DNA from: Chondrosia reniformis
Lineage: Eukaryota; Porifera; Demospongiae; Chondrillida; Chondrillidae
Assembly (NCBI GenBank): GCA_947172415.1
Contig: OX359192.1
Location: 4,466,501-4,530,500 of the forward strand
Reading direction: 5' to 3'
DNA length: 64,000 nucleotides
The translations under genes and the position numbers were made by a program. Shown here one piece after another: positions 10,156-24,587 of the stretch (the first letter of the stretch is position 1; each line of letters opens with the position of its first letter). Below the pieces are notes generated by a model, which had not been told where the DNA came from, searched no databases, and worked only from the letters and a program-made list of their open reading frames with translations.

Positions 10156-13100
10156 ATAATATATCGAATAGTTTTACCCAATATACCCCTTAGTTTAAGT
10201 TTAATATATCCCATAGTTGTTGACAAATATATCCCATGGTATATCCCTTAATTTTTGCCTTATATATCCCATAATTTTGCCTAACATATCCCTTAGTTTT
10301 TGCTTAAAAATCCAATGGACAAGAATATCCCATAGTTTTGCCAAATATATCCAACAATGTTTTACCAATATATACCCTACTTTTTGCCGAATATATCCAA
10401 AAAAAACTATAGTCTTAGCCCAATATAACCAATAGTTTATACCAAACATATACCATATTTTTCAAAATATACAATAATTGTTGCCAAATATAACCAATAA
10501 TATAACCTCTAGTCTTAGCCAATATATCCCATAGTTTTCCCTAACTTATTCCATAGTTTTCCCAAATATATCCTATAGTTTTTGCTAATTATTCCATAAT
10601 TTTTACCACATATATCACATAATTTTGCCTAAAACATACCTGAGTTTTGCTTAATATATCCAATTACTTAAAAATATTGTCAATTACATCCCATAATATA
10701 CCCCATAGTTTAACCAAAAAACCTTAGTTTTTGTCAAATATATCCCATGGCTTTTGACAAGTATATCACTCAGTTTTTTCTTAATATATCCAATGGACCG
10801 GTATATCCCATCGTTTTGCCAAATATATTCGACAATTTTTAAACAATATATCCCATAATATATCGTATAATGTTTGCCCAATATATCCCACAGTTTTAAC
10901 CGAATATATCCCATAAAATAACCTAAAGTCTTAGCCCAATATTTCCAATAGTTTTTGCCAAATATATCCCATATTTTTCCAAATATATCCCCTAATGGTT
11001 GCCTCATATATCCCATTATATAATCTCTAGTCTTGGCCCAATATATACCATAGTTCTCCTTAATATATCCCATAGTTTTTCAGAATATATCCCACGGTTT
11101 TTGCTATGTATATCCCATGATTTATGCAAGTATACATAATTTTGCCTAATCTATCCTTCAGTTTTTGCTTAATATATCCAATTATTTAATAATATATCTC
11201 ATAATATAACCCCTTTAGTTTTTGTCAAAGATATCCCATAGCTTTTGACAAATATAACCCACAGTATATCCCATAATGTTTGCCCTATATATCTCATAAT
11301 TTTGCATAATATATCCATTGGGTTTTGCTTAATATATCCTATGGACCAGTATATCCCATAGTTTTGCCAAATATATCTAAAAATTTAACCAATATATCCC
11401 TTAATACATCCCATAATTTATACCCAATATATCCTATAGCTTTTGCCGAATATATCCCATAAAATAACCTGTAGTCTTAGCCCAATATATTTAATAGCTT
11501 TTTGCCAAATATATCCCATCCTTTTTCCAAATATATTACATATATTTGCTCAATATATCCCATATTATAACCTATGGTCATAGCCCAATATTTCCCATTG
11601 TTTTTGCGCAATATACCCCGTAGTTTTTCTGAATATATCCCATAGTTATTGCAAATATATCCCATAGCTTTTGACAAGTATATTTCATAGTATACCCCAT
11701 AATGTTTGCACTATATTTCCCATAATTTTGCCTAATATCTCCCTTAGTTTTTGTTTAATATATCCAATGGACCAGGATATTCCATAGTTTTGCCAGATAA
11801 TATCCTATAATTTTTAACCAATATATCCCATAATATATCCCATAATTTTGCTCAATATATACCATGGTTTTTGCAGAATATATCCATAAAATAACCTATA
11901 GTCCTAGCCCAATCTATCCTATAGTTTTTGCCCAATATATCCCATAGTTTTACCCAATATACCCCTTAGTTTTAGTCAAATATATCCTTCATGCTTTTGA
12001 CAAATATATCCTATAATATATCCTATAATTTTTGCCCTATATATCCCATAATTTTACCTAATATATCCCTTAGTTTTTTGCTTAATATATCCAATGGACC
12101 AGTATACACCATAGTTTTGCAAATTATATCCAGCAATTTTTAACCAATATATCCCATAATATATCACATAATTTTTGCCCAAAATATCCCATAGTGTTTG
12201 CCAAATATATCCTATAAACTAACCTATAGTCTTAGCCCAATATATCCCATAGTTTTGCTAAATATATCCAACAATTTTTAAACAATATATCACATAATAT
12301 ATCCCATAATGTTTGCCCAATATATCTCATAGTCTTTGCAAAATATATCCTATAAACTAACCTATAGTCTTAGCCCAATATATCCCATAGTTTTTGCCCT
12401 GTATAACCCATAGTTTTACTGAATATATCCCATAGTTTTTGCAAATGTATCCAACAATGTTTAACCAATGTATCCCATAATATATCCCATTTTTGCTTAA
12501 TTTATCCAATTGGCTGGTATATCCCATATTTGGCAAAATATATCCCTCAATCTGTAACCAATATATCCCATAATATATTCAGTAATTTTTGCCCAATAAA
12601 TCCCACAATTATATCCCATAGTTTGGCAAATATATCCAATAATATTTGCCAGATATATCCCATAATTTTGCCTAATATATCCCTCTGTTTTTGCTTAATA
12701 TATCCAATATTTAAAAATATTCCCAATTATATCCAATAATATATCCCATAGTTTTACCAATATACCCCTTAGTTTTTATCAAATATATCCCATAGTATAT
12801 CTCAAAATGTTTGCCCTGTATATTCCATAATTTTGCTTAATATAACTTTTAGTTTAGCTTAATATATCCAATGGACCAGCATATCCCATAATTCTGCCAA
12901 ATATATCCAACAATTTTTAACCAATATATCCCAAAATATATGCCATAATTTTTGCCCAATATATCCAATAGTTTTTACCGAATATATCCAATAAAAAACC
13001 TATAGTCATAGCCAATGGATCCCATAGTTTTGACCAAATATATCCAATATTTTCAAAATATATCCCATTATTTTTGCTAAATGTATCCCATACTTTATCC

Positions 13101-16100
13101 AAATTTATCCCATAATTTTGCCAGAGATATCCCATAATTTTGGCGTAATATATCCCTGTTTTTGCTTAACATTTCCAATATTTAAACATTTTGCCAATTA
13201 TATCCCATAATATATCCCATAGTTTTACCCAATATGCCCATTAGTTTTTGTCAAAAAATTTCCATAGGTTTTGAAAAATATATCCCATAAATTTTGCCAA
13301 ATACATCCCATTATAACCTATAGTCTTAACCCCATATATCCCATAGATTTATCCCAAAATATCCCGTGGTTTTTCCAAATATATATTGGTAAATATATCA
13401 CATAATTATTTTGATATCTATCCCCAAATATAACCTAGAGTCTTAGCCCTATATATCCCATAGGTTTTGCAAAATATATCCCATAAAATAGGCAATAGTC
13501 TTAGCCCAATATATCCCATAGTGTTTGGCCAATATATCCCATAGTTTTTACGAATATATCCCATAGTTTTAACGAATATATCCCATAATTTTTGCCAAAT
13601 ATATCCCATAATTTTGACTAATATATATCTCACTTTTGGCATAATATATCCTATCATTTAAAAATATTGCCAATTATATCCCCTAATTTACTCAATATAC
13701 CTCTTACTTTTTGTCAAATATATCCCATAGCTTTTAACAAACATGGTATATCCCAAAATGTTTGCCCTATATATCCCATAATTTTGCCTTATATATCCCT
13801 TAGTTTTTGATTAATATATCCAATGGACCAGTATAACCCATAGTTTTGCCAAATTTCCTCCCATTTTTAACTAATATATCTCATAACATATCCCATAATC
13901 TTTGCTCATTATATTCCATATTTTTTTCCGAATGCAACCCATACCTTATCAAATTATATCCCATAATTTTACCAAATATATCTTATAATATAACCGATAG
14001 ACTTTGCACAATATATCCCATAGTTTTTTCCCAGTATATCCAATAGTTTTTCCGAATTTATCCCATAGTTTTTGCCAAATATATCCCAACTTTTGCCTAA
14101 TAAATCCCGCAGTTTTTGCTTAAATATCCAATTATTTAAAAAGTATTACCAATTTTATCCCATAATATATCCCATAATATATCCCATATTTTTACCCAAT
14201 GTACCCCTGAGATTTTGTAAAATATAACCTATGGGTTTGTCAAACATAACCTATAGTATATCCAATTATTTTTGCCCTATATATTCCATAATTTTGCCTA
14301 ATATATCCCTTAGTTTTTGGTTAATATATTCAATGGACCAGTAAATCCCATAGTTATGCCCAATATATTCAACAATTTTTAACTAATATATCCCATAATA
14401 TGTCCCACATTTTTACCAAAAATATCCATAATTTTGCCAAATATATCCCATAATTTTGCCTAATACAACCCTCGGTTTTTGCTTAATTTATCCAATTATT
14501 TAAAAATATTGCCAGTTATATCCCATAATATATCCCATAGTTTTAGCCAATATACCCCTTAGTTCTTGTGAAATATCTCCCATAGGTTTTGACATATATC
14601 CCATAGTATATCCCATGATTTTTGTCCTATATATCCCATAATTTTGCCTAATACATCCCTTAGTTTTTGCTTAATATATCCAATGGACCTGTATATCCCA
14701 TGCTTTTACCCAAAATATCCAACCAGTTTTAACCAATATATCCCATAATTTTTGCCACTTGCATCCCATAACTTTGCCTAATAAATCCCTCAGTTTATGC
14801 TTAATTTATCCAATTATTTTAAAATATTGCCAATTATATCCCATAATATATCACATAGTTTTAGCCAATATACCTCTTAGATTTTGTCAAATATATTCTA
14901 TAGCTTTTGACATATACATCCCATAATATATCCCATGCTTTTTGTCCTATATATCTCATAATTCTGCTTAATATATTCCCTAGGTGTTTCTTAATATATC
15001 CAATGGACCAAATATATCCAACAATGTTTAACCAATATATTCCTTAATATATCCCATAATGTTTCCTCTACATATATCCCATTATTTTTATCCAATATAT
15101 CCCCTAAAATAACCTATAGCTTTTTCCAATGTATCCCATAATTTTTACCAAATATATCCAATAATATAACCTATAGTCTTAGCCTAATTTATTCCAGTTT
15201 TTGCCAATATATCCCTTAGTTTGTGCTTAATATATCCAATGGACCAGTATACCCCATAGTTTTGCCAAATACATCCAACAACTTTTAACCCATATTTCCT
15301 AAAATATATCCCATAATTATTGTCCAATATATTCAATAACTTTTGTTGAATATATCCCATAAAATAACCTAAAGTCCTAGCCCAATATACCCCTTAGTTT
15401 TTGTCAAATATATCCCATAGCTGTTGACAAATATAGCCCATAGTATATCCAATGAATTTTGCCCTGTATATCCCATTATTTTGTTTAATATATCCCTTAT
15501 CTTTTACTTTATATTTCCAATAAACCAATATATTCCATATTTTCCAAATATATCCAACAAGTTTTAAACAATATATTCCATAATATATCCGATAATTTTT
15601 GCCCAATATATCCCATACTTTTAGCCAAATATATCCAATAAAATAACCTATAGTCTTAGCCTCATATATCCCATAATTTTGCCAAATATATCCCACATAA
15701 TTTCCAAAAATATCCCATAATTTTTGCCAAATATATCCCGTAATGTTTGCCAAATATATCCCATAATATAACCTATACTCTTAGCCCAATATATCCCATA
15801 GTTTTTCCCAATATATCTCATAGTTTTCCCGAAAATATTCCCTAGATTTTCTAGTATATCCCATAAATTTGGTAAATATATCCCATATTTTTTCCTAATA
15901 TATCCTTTAGTTTTTGATTAATATAACAATGGACCTGTATATCCCATAGTTTCGCCAAATATATCCACCAATTTTTAACTAATATATCCCATAATGTATC
16001 CCATAATTTTTCCCAATATATCCCATAGTTTTTGCCGAATATATCCCATAAAATAACCTATACTCTTAGCTTAATATACTCCATATTTTTTGCCAAAATT

Positions 16101-19100
16101 TAAGCCATATTTTGTGCGTCATATATCCAATGCACCAGTATATCCCATATTTTCTCCCATAATGTTTTCCCAATATATCCCATATTTTTACCCAATATAT
16201 CCCATAGTTTTTCCCAAATATATCCCACCTTTTGCCAAATATATCCCTTAGTTTTGCTTAATATATCCCTCTGTTTTGGCTTAATATATTCAATTATTTA
16301 AAAATATTGCCAATTTTATCCCATAATATATCCCATAGTTTTAGCCAGTATACCCTTTACTTTTTGTCAAATGTATCCCATAGCTTTTGACAAATATATC
16401 CCATTGTGTATCCCATAATTTTTGCACTATATATCCCATAATATTGCCTACTATATACCTTAGATTTTGTTAATATATCCCATTGACCTTTATATTTCAT
16501 AGTTTTGCCAAATATATCCAACAATTTTTATCCAATATATCCCATAACATATTTCATAATTTTTGGCCAATATAACCGATAGTTTTTTCAGGTTACATCC
16601 CAAATGTTTTCCAAATATATCCCATTATTTTTGCAAAATATATCCCATAATATAACATACACTCCTAGCTCAAAATATCCCAAAGGTTTTACCCAATATA
16701 TCCAATAGTTTTGCTGAATATATCATAAATTTTGCAAAATTATCCCATAATTTTTGCCAAATATATCCCATAATTTTGCTTAATACAACATTCAGTTTTT
16801 GCTTAATTTATCCAATTATTTAAAAATATTGCCAATTATATCCCTTAATATATCCCATACTTTTAGCCAATATACCCCTTAGTCTTTGTGAAATATCTCC
16901 CATAGGTTTTGACATATATATCCCATAGTATATCACATGATTTTTGCCCTATATACCTCATAATTTTGCCTAATATATCCCTTAGTTTTCGCTTAATATA
17001 TCCAATGGACCTGCATATCCCATACTTTTACCCAATATATCCAGCAATTTTTAACCAATATATCCCTTAATATATTCCAAAATTTTTGACAAATATATCC
17101 CAGAATTTTGCCTAATACAACCCTCAGTTTTTTGCTTAATTTATCCAATTATAGAAAAATATTGCCAATTATATCCCATAATATATCACATATTTTACCC
17201 AATATTTTCCATATTTTTCCTAATATATCCCATAATATTTGCCAACCATATTCCATAATATAACCCAAATTCTTAGCCCAATATATCCCATAGTTTTGCT
17301 TAATATATCCCTCTGTTTTGGCTTAATATATATGCAATTATTTAAATATATTGCCAATTATAAACCATAATATATCCAATAGTTTTACCCCGTATACCCC
17401 TTAGTTTTAGTCAAATATATCCCATAGCGTTTGAAAAATATATCCCATTGTATATCCCATAATTTTGCTACTATATCCCTTACGTTTTGATTAACATATC
17501 CAATTGACCTGTATATCTTATAGTTTTGCCAAATATATCCAACAATTTCTAACCAATATATCCAATAATATATCCCATAATGTTTTCCAAATATAACCCA
17601 TAGTTTTTTCAGGTTATATCCCAAATTTTTTCCAAATATCTCCCATAATTTTTGTAAAATATATCCCATAATATAACATATAGTCCAAGCTCAATATATC
17701 CCAAAGTTTTGCCCAATATATCCAATAGTTTGCTGAATATATCCTATAGATTTTGCAAATATATCTCATAATTTTGACTAATACAACCCTCGGTTTTTGT
17801 TTAATTTATCCAATTTGAAAATATTGCCAATTATATCTCATAATATATCTCATAGTTTTAGCCAATAAACCCCTTAGTTTTTATGAAATATCTCCCATAG
17901 CTTTTGACATATATATCCCATAGTATATCCCATGATTTTTGTCCTATATATCCCATAATTTTGCCTAATGCATCCCTTAATTTTTGCTTAATATATCCAA
18001 TGTACCTGTATATCCCATACTTTTACCCAATATATCGAAATATTTTTAACCAATATATCCAATAAAATTTGCCAAATATTTCCCATAATTTTGCCTAATA
18101 AATCCCTCAGTTGTTGCTTAATTTATCCAATTACTTAAAACAATTGCCAATTATATCCCATAATATATCACATAGTTTTAGCCAATATACACCTTAGATT
18201 TTGTCAAATATATTCTATATAGCTTTTGACATATATATCCCTTAATATATCCCATAATGTTTCCTTTACATATATCCCATAATTTTTATCCAATATATCC
18301 CCTAAAATAACCAATAGCCTTCTCCCAATATATCCCATAATTTTTACCAAATATATCCCATAATATAACCTATAGTCCAATATATCCAATATCTTTGGAA
18401 TAATATATCCCATAGTATATCCCATAATTTTTAACTATATATCCCATAATTTTGCCTAATATAACCCTTTGTTTTTGCTTAATATATCCAATTAGTATAT
18501 CCCAAATGTTATCCTACAATTTTTAACCAATATATCGAAGAGTATATCCCATAATGTTTGCCCAATATATCCCATAGTGTTTGCCGAATATATCCCATAA
18601 ATAACATATAGTCTTAGCCTAATATATCCTATAGTTTTCGAAATATATACCATAATTTTTGCCAAATATATCCCATAATATAATGTATAGTCTTAGCCCA
18701 ATATATCCCACAGTTTTTGCCCAATATATCCCATACTTTTCCGATTATATCCCATAGTTTTTGCAAATATATCCTATAATTTTTGCCAAAAAAACTCATA
18801 CTTTTGCATTATATATCCCTCAGTGTTTGATTAATATATCCAATTATTTAGCAATATTGTCAATTATATCCCATATATCCCATAGTTTTACCCAATGTAT
18901 CCTTTAGCTTTTGTCGAATATATCCCATAGCTTTTGACAATTATATCCCATAGTATATCCCATAATTTATGCCCTTTATATCCCATACTTTTGCATAATA
19001 TATCCCTTAGTTTTTAATTTAAATTTCCAATGGACCAGTGTATTCCCTAGTTTTGCCAAATATACTGTTACCAATATATCCCGTAATATATCCCATAATG

Positions 19101-20904
19101 TTTGCCATATATCCCACATGTTGTGCCGAATATATCTCATAGTTTTTCCGAATAAATCCCTTAGTTTTTGTAAATATATCCCATTAAGGTTTGCCAAATA
19201 TATCCCATCATTTTGCCTAATATTTTCCTCAGTTTTTGCTTAATAATCCAATTATTTAAAAATAATGCCAATAATATCAAATTATATATCCAATAGTTTA
19301 ACCCAATATACTCCTTAGTTTTTGTGAAATATAACCCATAGCTTTCGACAAATATATCCCATAGTATATCACATGATTTTTGCCCTATATACCTCATAAT
19401 TTTGCCTAATACATCCCTTAGTTTTTTGCTTAATATATCCAATCATTTAAAAATATTGCCAATTATATCCCATAATATATCCCATAGTTTACGCTATACA
19501 CTCGTTAGTTTATGTCAAATATATATATCCCATAGCTTTTCACAAATATATCCCATAGTATATCCTATAATTATTTCCCGTATTTATACCATAACCTATA
19601 GTCTTAGCCCACTATATCCCATATTTTTTCCAAATATATCCGATAATTTTTCCAAATATATTCCATAATTGTGTTTAATATTTCTCTCAGTTTTTGCTTA
19701 ATATATCCAATTACTTAAAAATTTTGCCAATTATATCCCATAATATATTCAATAATTTTACCCTATATACTCCTTAGTTATTGTCAAATATATCCAATAG
19801 CTTTTGATAAATATATCCTATGGTATATCAAATAATTTTAGCCTTTTATATCCCATAATTTTGTCTAATATTTCCCTTATTTTTGCTTAATATATGCAAT
19901 GGACAAGTATATACGGTAGTTTTGCCAAATATATCCAACAATTCTTAACCAATTAATCCCATTATATATCCCATACTTTTTGCCCATAATATCTAATAAA
20001 ATAACCTATATAGTTAACTCAATATATAGCATAGTTTTTCCAAATATATCCCATGATGTTTGTCAAATATAACCCATTATATAACTTATAGTCTTAGTCC
20101 CATATATTCCATAGTTTCTGGCCAATATATCCCATAGTTTTTGCCCAATATATCCCATAGTGTTTCTTAATATATCCTATAGTTTTGCAAATATATCCCA
20201 TAATATTTACCAAATATATCCCAGGATTTTGACTTATATATCCCCGAGTTTTTGTTAATATATCCAATTATTTAAATATATTGCCAATTATATCTCTCAA
20301 AATATCCCATAATTTTACCCTATATACCCCTTATTTTAGTCACATATATTTATCCCATAGTTTCTCCTAATATATCCCAAATATATCCAAACATTTTTGC
20401 CAAATATAACCCATAATTTTGCCTTATATATCCATCACCTTTTGCTAATTAAATCCTATTATTTAAAAATATTGCCAATTATATCCCATAATATATCCCA
20501 TTTTTTACCCAATATACACCATAGTTTTTGTCAAATATATCCCATTGCTTTTGACAAATATATGCCATAGTATATCCATTAATTTTTGCTTATATATCCC
20601 ATAATTTTACTTAATATATCCCTTAGTTTTCGCTTAATATATCCAATGGACCAGTATATCACATAGTTGGGCAAAATATATCAAACAATTTTTATCCACT
20701 ATATCCCATAATATATCTCAAAAGTTTTGCCCAATATATCCAATAGTTTTTGCCGAATATATCCCATAAATTAACCTATAGACTTAGCACAATAAATCCC
20801 ATAGTTTTGGTCAAATATATCCCATATAATAACCTATAGTCTTAGCCTATTATATCCAATAGTTTTCACCAATATATCCCATAGTTTTTCCGAATATACC
20901 CATA
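10156..20904 (+). repeat. long 23-bp satellite array
   Basis: About 10.7 kb of C-rich-orientation units, uninterrupted by any recognised insertion. Landmark variants recur irregularly: 'ccaatggaccagtatatccc', 'aacctatagtcttagccc', 'aattatttaaaaatattgcc', 'ataccccttagtttttgtc'. Spacing between successive landmarks is roughly 200-700 bp, so the higher-order unit is variable. It begins with the right target duplication of the Penelope-like copy. No gene, tRNA or other element seen. Confidence 0.95.
20383..20392 (+). other. empty-site paralogue of the retrozyme insertion
   Basis: The sequence atatccaaacatttttgccaa is continuous here, whereas in the otherwise matching segment at 5,457-6,150 the element interrupts it and duplicates atatccaaac. 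Confidence 0.8.
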
Positions 20905-22310
20905 GTATTACTTCCAATGTTCCCATATCCCAATCTTCCGTTCTTGACTTAGCTATCTCTGATCATCTACCTATAATGCTAGACATCGACTGTAGTGTTC
21001 CTAAACCTCATCCATGCTTAGTAACTCGTAGGTCATTTAAGAACTTTTCCAAAGGAAGCTTCGAAGATGATCTTTCTATTGTACCATGGTCTATAATTGA
21101 TGTCTTCGATAGCCTTGATGATAAGATCGACATCTTTAACTCACTCTTGCTGGATGTTGCCAGGTTACTCGTGTCAGTGACTCATTTTCCCTCTTGGTTT
21201 TCCCACAACTGGGGTTCCCCAAGGCTCTGTGCTTGGTCCTTCTCTCTTCTCTGCCTTTATCAATGACCTGCCTTCATTCCTGCCTGCTGATTCTGTTGTT
21301 CTCTTTGCTGATGACACTGCCATCTACATCACGAGTAGCAATCTTGCTTCTTTAAACTCTTCGCTTCAACAGTGTCTAGATGCAACCAGCCTGTGGATGG
21401 CCAGCGATGGACTGCAACTGAATGCAAGCAAAACAAAATGTATGCTCCTTCACTCTAGTAGAAGAAAAATTGAGACTGGATTGGACCTTCTTGTTGATGG
21501 TGTAACTGTTAATCAGGTACGAGTGTTCAAGTATCTTGGTGTGCTTATAAACGATACCCTAACTTGGAGTGATCATGTTGACATGATCTGTAGAAAAGTA
21601 AGCTGTCGTCTCAACCTTCTTCGTAGACTCTCTTGGTTTCTCCCTTGCTCTCTCCTCCTCACTAATCTTAAATCGTACATCCTTCCCCACTTTGACTATT
21701 GTGATGTCATCTGGTCTGGCTGTACTCTAGATGAATCTCGCCGCTTGGAATCGCTGCTGAACTTTAGTTGCAAGATTGTGCTTCATAGGCGTCGTGACTC
21801 TTCTTCCACTGCTGCTCTTCAGGAACTTGGATTAACGACTCTCACCTTGAGAAGAAAACTTCACATGGCTCAGTGTATGTTTCGCAGCTTATCCTCCCAG
21901 GCTCCACCTTATCTGTCTCGGCTCTTCTCTTATGTTTCTTGCCACCATAACACTCGTTCCTCTTTCACTTCCCAACTTAATCTTCCCGTGGTCAGGTCTT
22001 CATTCGGACAGAAGGCATTCAGTTTTGCCGGTGCTTCCCTCTGGCGCAGCCTACCTACAGCCATTCGTGCAACACCTAACCTCAGCCTCAACAATTTTAC
22101 GGAACTATGTAAACGTTTTTATTCTAATGCATGAGCGACCATTTGTATTATGTAACAATATGCACACAACCTAATTGACAATTCTATTTTATTTATTTAT
22201 TATTTATTTATTGTACATATTGTTGTTTTGGTACTGGGTGCCTTTGTAGTAGCCTCAGGCTATTGGCCTCCCCAGTTGGAATAAGATTTCCTGATATCCT
22301 GATATCCTGA
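20905..22310 (+). mobile_element. L2/CR1-like LINE, copy B
   Basis: Plus-strand partner of copy A with the same 5' truncation point, the same internal deletion and the same 3' tail (tcctgatatcctgatatcct, then ctgatag into satellite). The 3' UTR has a T-rich segment (about 22,185-22,210) and the AGCCTCAGGCT hairpin. It is the best preserved of the three copies. Confidence 0.88.
20907..22134 (+). pseudogene. LINE ORF2 remnant: endonuclease end, RT core, C-terminus
   Basis: The segment from 20,907 reads the C-terminus of an APE-type endonuclease (LAISDHLPIMLDI, the His-containing motif) and linker (VPWSIIDVFDSLDDKIDIFN). At about 21,185-21,215 it passes out of frame into TTGVPQGSVLG, deleting the RT fingers. 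The 301-residue frame 21,229-22,134 then has FADD (26-29), LNASKTKCMLL, the thumb (VFKYLGVLIND), and the C-terminal SLWRSLPTAIR and LCKRFYSNA. A complete ORF2 of this type is normally about 900-1000 residues, so most is gone. Confidence 0.85.
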
Positions 22311-23850
22311 TAGTTTTTCAAATATATCCCATAATCTTTGCCAAATATATCCCATACTTTAACTTAAGGTCTTAGCCCAATATAACCTATAGTTATTCCA
22401 AATAAATCCAATAGTTTTTCAAATATATCCCATAGTTTTTGCCAAATAAATTCCATACTTTAACTTATGGTCTTAGCCCAATATATCCTATAGTTATTCC
22501 AAATAAATCCCGTAGTTTTTGCAAATATATCCCATAATTTTTAACCAATATATCCCATAAAATAACCTATAATTTTGGTCCAACATATCCCATAGTTTTA
22601 CCCAATATACCCCTTAGTTTTTGTCAAATAGATCCCATAACTTTTGACAAATAAATCCCATAGTATATCCCATAATTTTTGCCCTATATATCCCGTAATT
22701 TTGCCTAAAATATCCCTTAGGTTTGGCTAAATAAATCCAATGTACAAATTTATCCATACTTTTGCCAAATATTTCAAACAATTTTTAGCCAATATACCCC
22801 ATAAATTTTGCACAATATATACCATGGTTTTTACGGAATATATCCCATAAAATACCCTATAGTCTTAACCCGATATATCCCATAGTTTTTGCCAAATATA
22901 TCCCATATTTTTTCCATATTTATCCAAAAACTTGCCCAAATAAAGCCCTATCCCATAATGTTTGCTAAATATATCCCATAATTTTGCCTAATATATCCCT
23001 CAATTTTTGGTTAATATATATATTTATTTGAAACTTTTGCCAATTATATCCCATTATATATCCCATAATTTTGCCTAATATATCCCTTAGATTTGCTTAA
23101 TATATCCAATGGACCAGAATATCCCATAGTTTTATATATATATCCAACAATTTTAACCAATATATCCCATAATATATCTCATAATTTTGGCCCAATATAT
23201 CCTATAGTGTTTGGCGAATATATCCCATAAAATAACCTATTGACAAAGCCCAGTATATCCCATAGTTTTTCCAAATATATCCCAATATTTATCCCAATAT
23301 ATCCAATAATATAACCTATTGTCTTAGCCCATTATATCCCATATTTTTTGCTTAATATATCCCATATTTTTCCGAATCTATCCCATAGTTTTTGCAAATA
23401 TATCCCATAATTTTGCCAAATATATCCCAACATTTTGCCTAATACGTCCCTCAGTTTTTGCTTTATATATCCAATTATTTAATAATATTGCCATTTTTAT
23501 CCCATAATATATCCTATTGTTTTACCCAATATACCCCTTAGGTTTTGTGAAATATATGTAATAGCTTTTGACAAATATATCCCTAAGTATATCCCATAAT
23601 TTTGCCAAATATATCCGATCATTTTGCCTAATATGTCCCTCAGTTTTTGCTTTATATATCCAATTATTTAATAATATTGCCATTTTTATCCCATATTATA
23701 TCCTATTGTTTTACCCAATATACCCCTTAGGTTTTGTCAAATATATCCTATAGCTTTTGACAAATATATCCCTAAGTATATCCCATAATTTTGCCAAATA
23801 TATCCCTTAGTTTTTGCTTAAATTATCCAAAGGACCAATATATACCATAC
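22311..23850 (+). repeat. 23-bp satellite
   Basis: C-rich orientation. It contains a local direct duplication: the stretch from about 23,440 to 23,590 is repeated at about 23,622-23,790 (shared 'tatccaattatttaataata' context). In the left arm of the inverted duplication the LINE tail abuts the equivalent of 24,591 directly, so this block and the next two features look like an extra insertion in the right arm. No gene seen. Confidence 0.9.
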
Positions 23851-24088
23851 AGAACAATAAAAAAATTCTACAAAAAATAATGAAGATGTAGGGATGTCAT
23901 AAAAAGCACAGAAACAAGAAAGTGATGTTACATAGTGAAGTATGTAACATGCATGAATCATATAACACCCTTGCTTGTAGGATTCATACATAGCTAATAC
24001 TTCACTATAGAAAATCCCTTTCTTGTTTCTGTGCTTTTTGTGCCATCCCTACATCTTCACTATTTTTGTAGAAATGTTTTATTGTTCT
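23851..24088. mobile_element. MITE / foldback element
   Basis: Long inverted repeats of about 75-100 bp: the left end agaacaataaaaaaattcta pairs with the right end ending tagaaatgttttattgttct, continuing through gaagatgtagggatg and agcacagaaacaagaaag. The interior holds a further inverted pair around tagtgaagtat. There is no coding capacity. TSD unclear; a CCATAC lies at both 23,845-23,850 and 24,583-24,588, which would fit a larger 732-bp unit. Confidence 0.75.
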
Positions 24089-24587
24089 CTAGTTTCTGAA
24101 CGTTTTATGGAGCATAGGCTAGGTATTCGTTGTATTTTAAACCACTTTGGTTTTGCAATCTTTGACTGATATGACATCATTAAAATGGCGAATTTATTGA
24201 GGCCTTGACTCTGGGGCCATGAAAACAGTCATGCTCAATAATAAAGTAATTGCTCTCGCTTCTAATAAAAGAAAACAGCGTGGAAAATTTAGAGTATTTT
24301 CGCTTTAGAAGTAGTCTGAAGGCTTGTTTTCTTTTTTAGTTATAGTGAGCAAAGAAGATTAAGAAGAAGAAGATGAAGATGAAAATTGGAATTTTTAAAG
24401 TTTATTATTTCGCCAGCGGAACATATTCGCTTGCCTTTAAGGTCTAATTAGAGTAAGTATATGGTATATATAGCTATACATAGCCTTGTTTTCTCAATTT
24501 TCGGCCTATTTCAGGGTTTTACTCCTATACTGATATATGGGGAAAATGAAAAAATCATGTCATCTCTACATAGGGAGTACTACCATA
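24089..24587. other. unique sequence, no gene recognised
   Basis: About 500 bp unlike the satellite, including a purine-rich stretch (agaagattaagaagaagaag, about 24,353-24,385) and a small hairpin gggagtactaccatactccc at its end. No open frame or RNA gene recognised. It may belong to a larger element that includes the MITE. Confidence 0.6.

Noticed and set aside
15394-15753. Open frames of 60-129 residues rich in GYI, DIFGKN and YGIY (and NISHNF/YPIIL on the other strand) throughout 1,300-46,300
   Set aside because: They are translations of the 23-bp satellite cycling through the three frames; no domain, codon bias or start context supports them.
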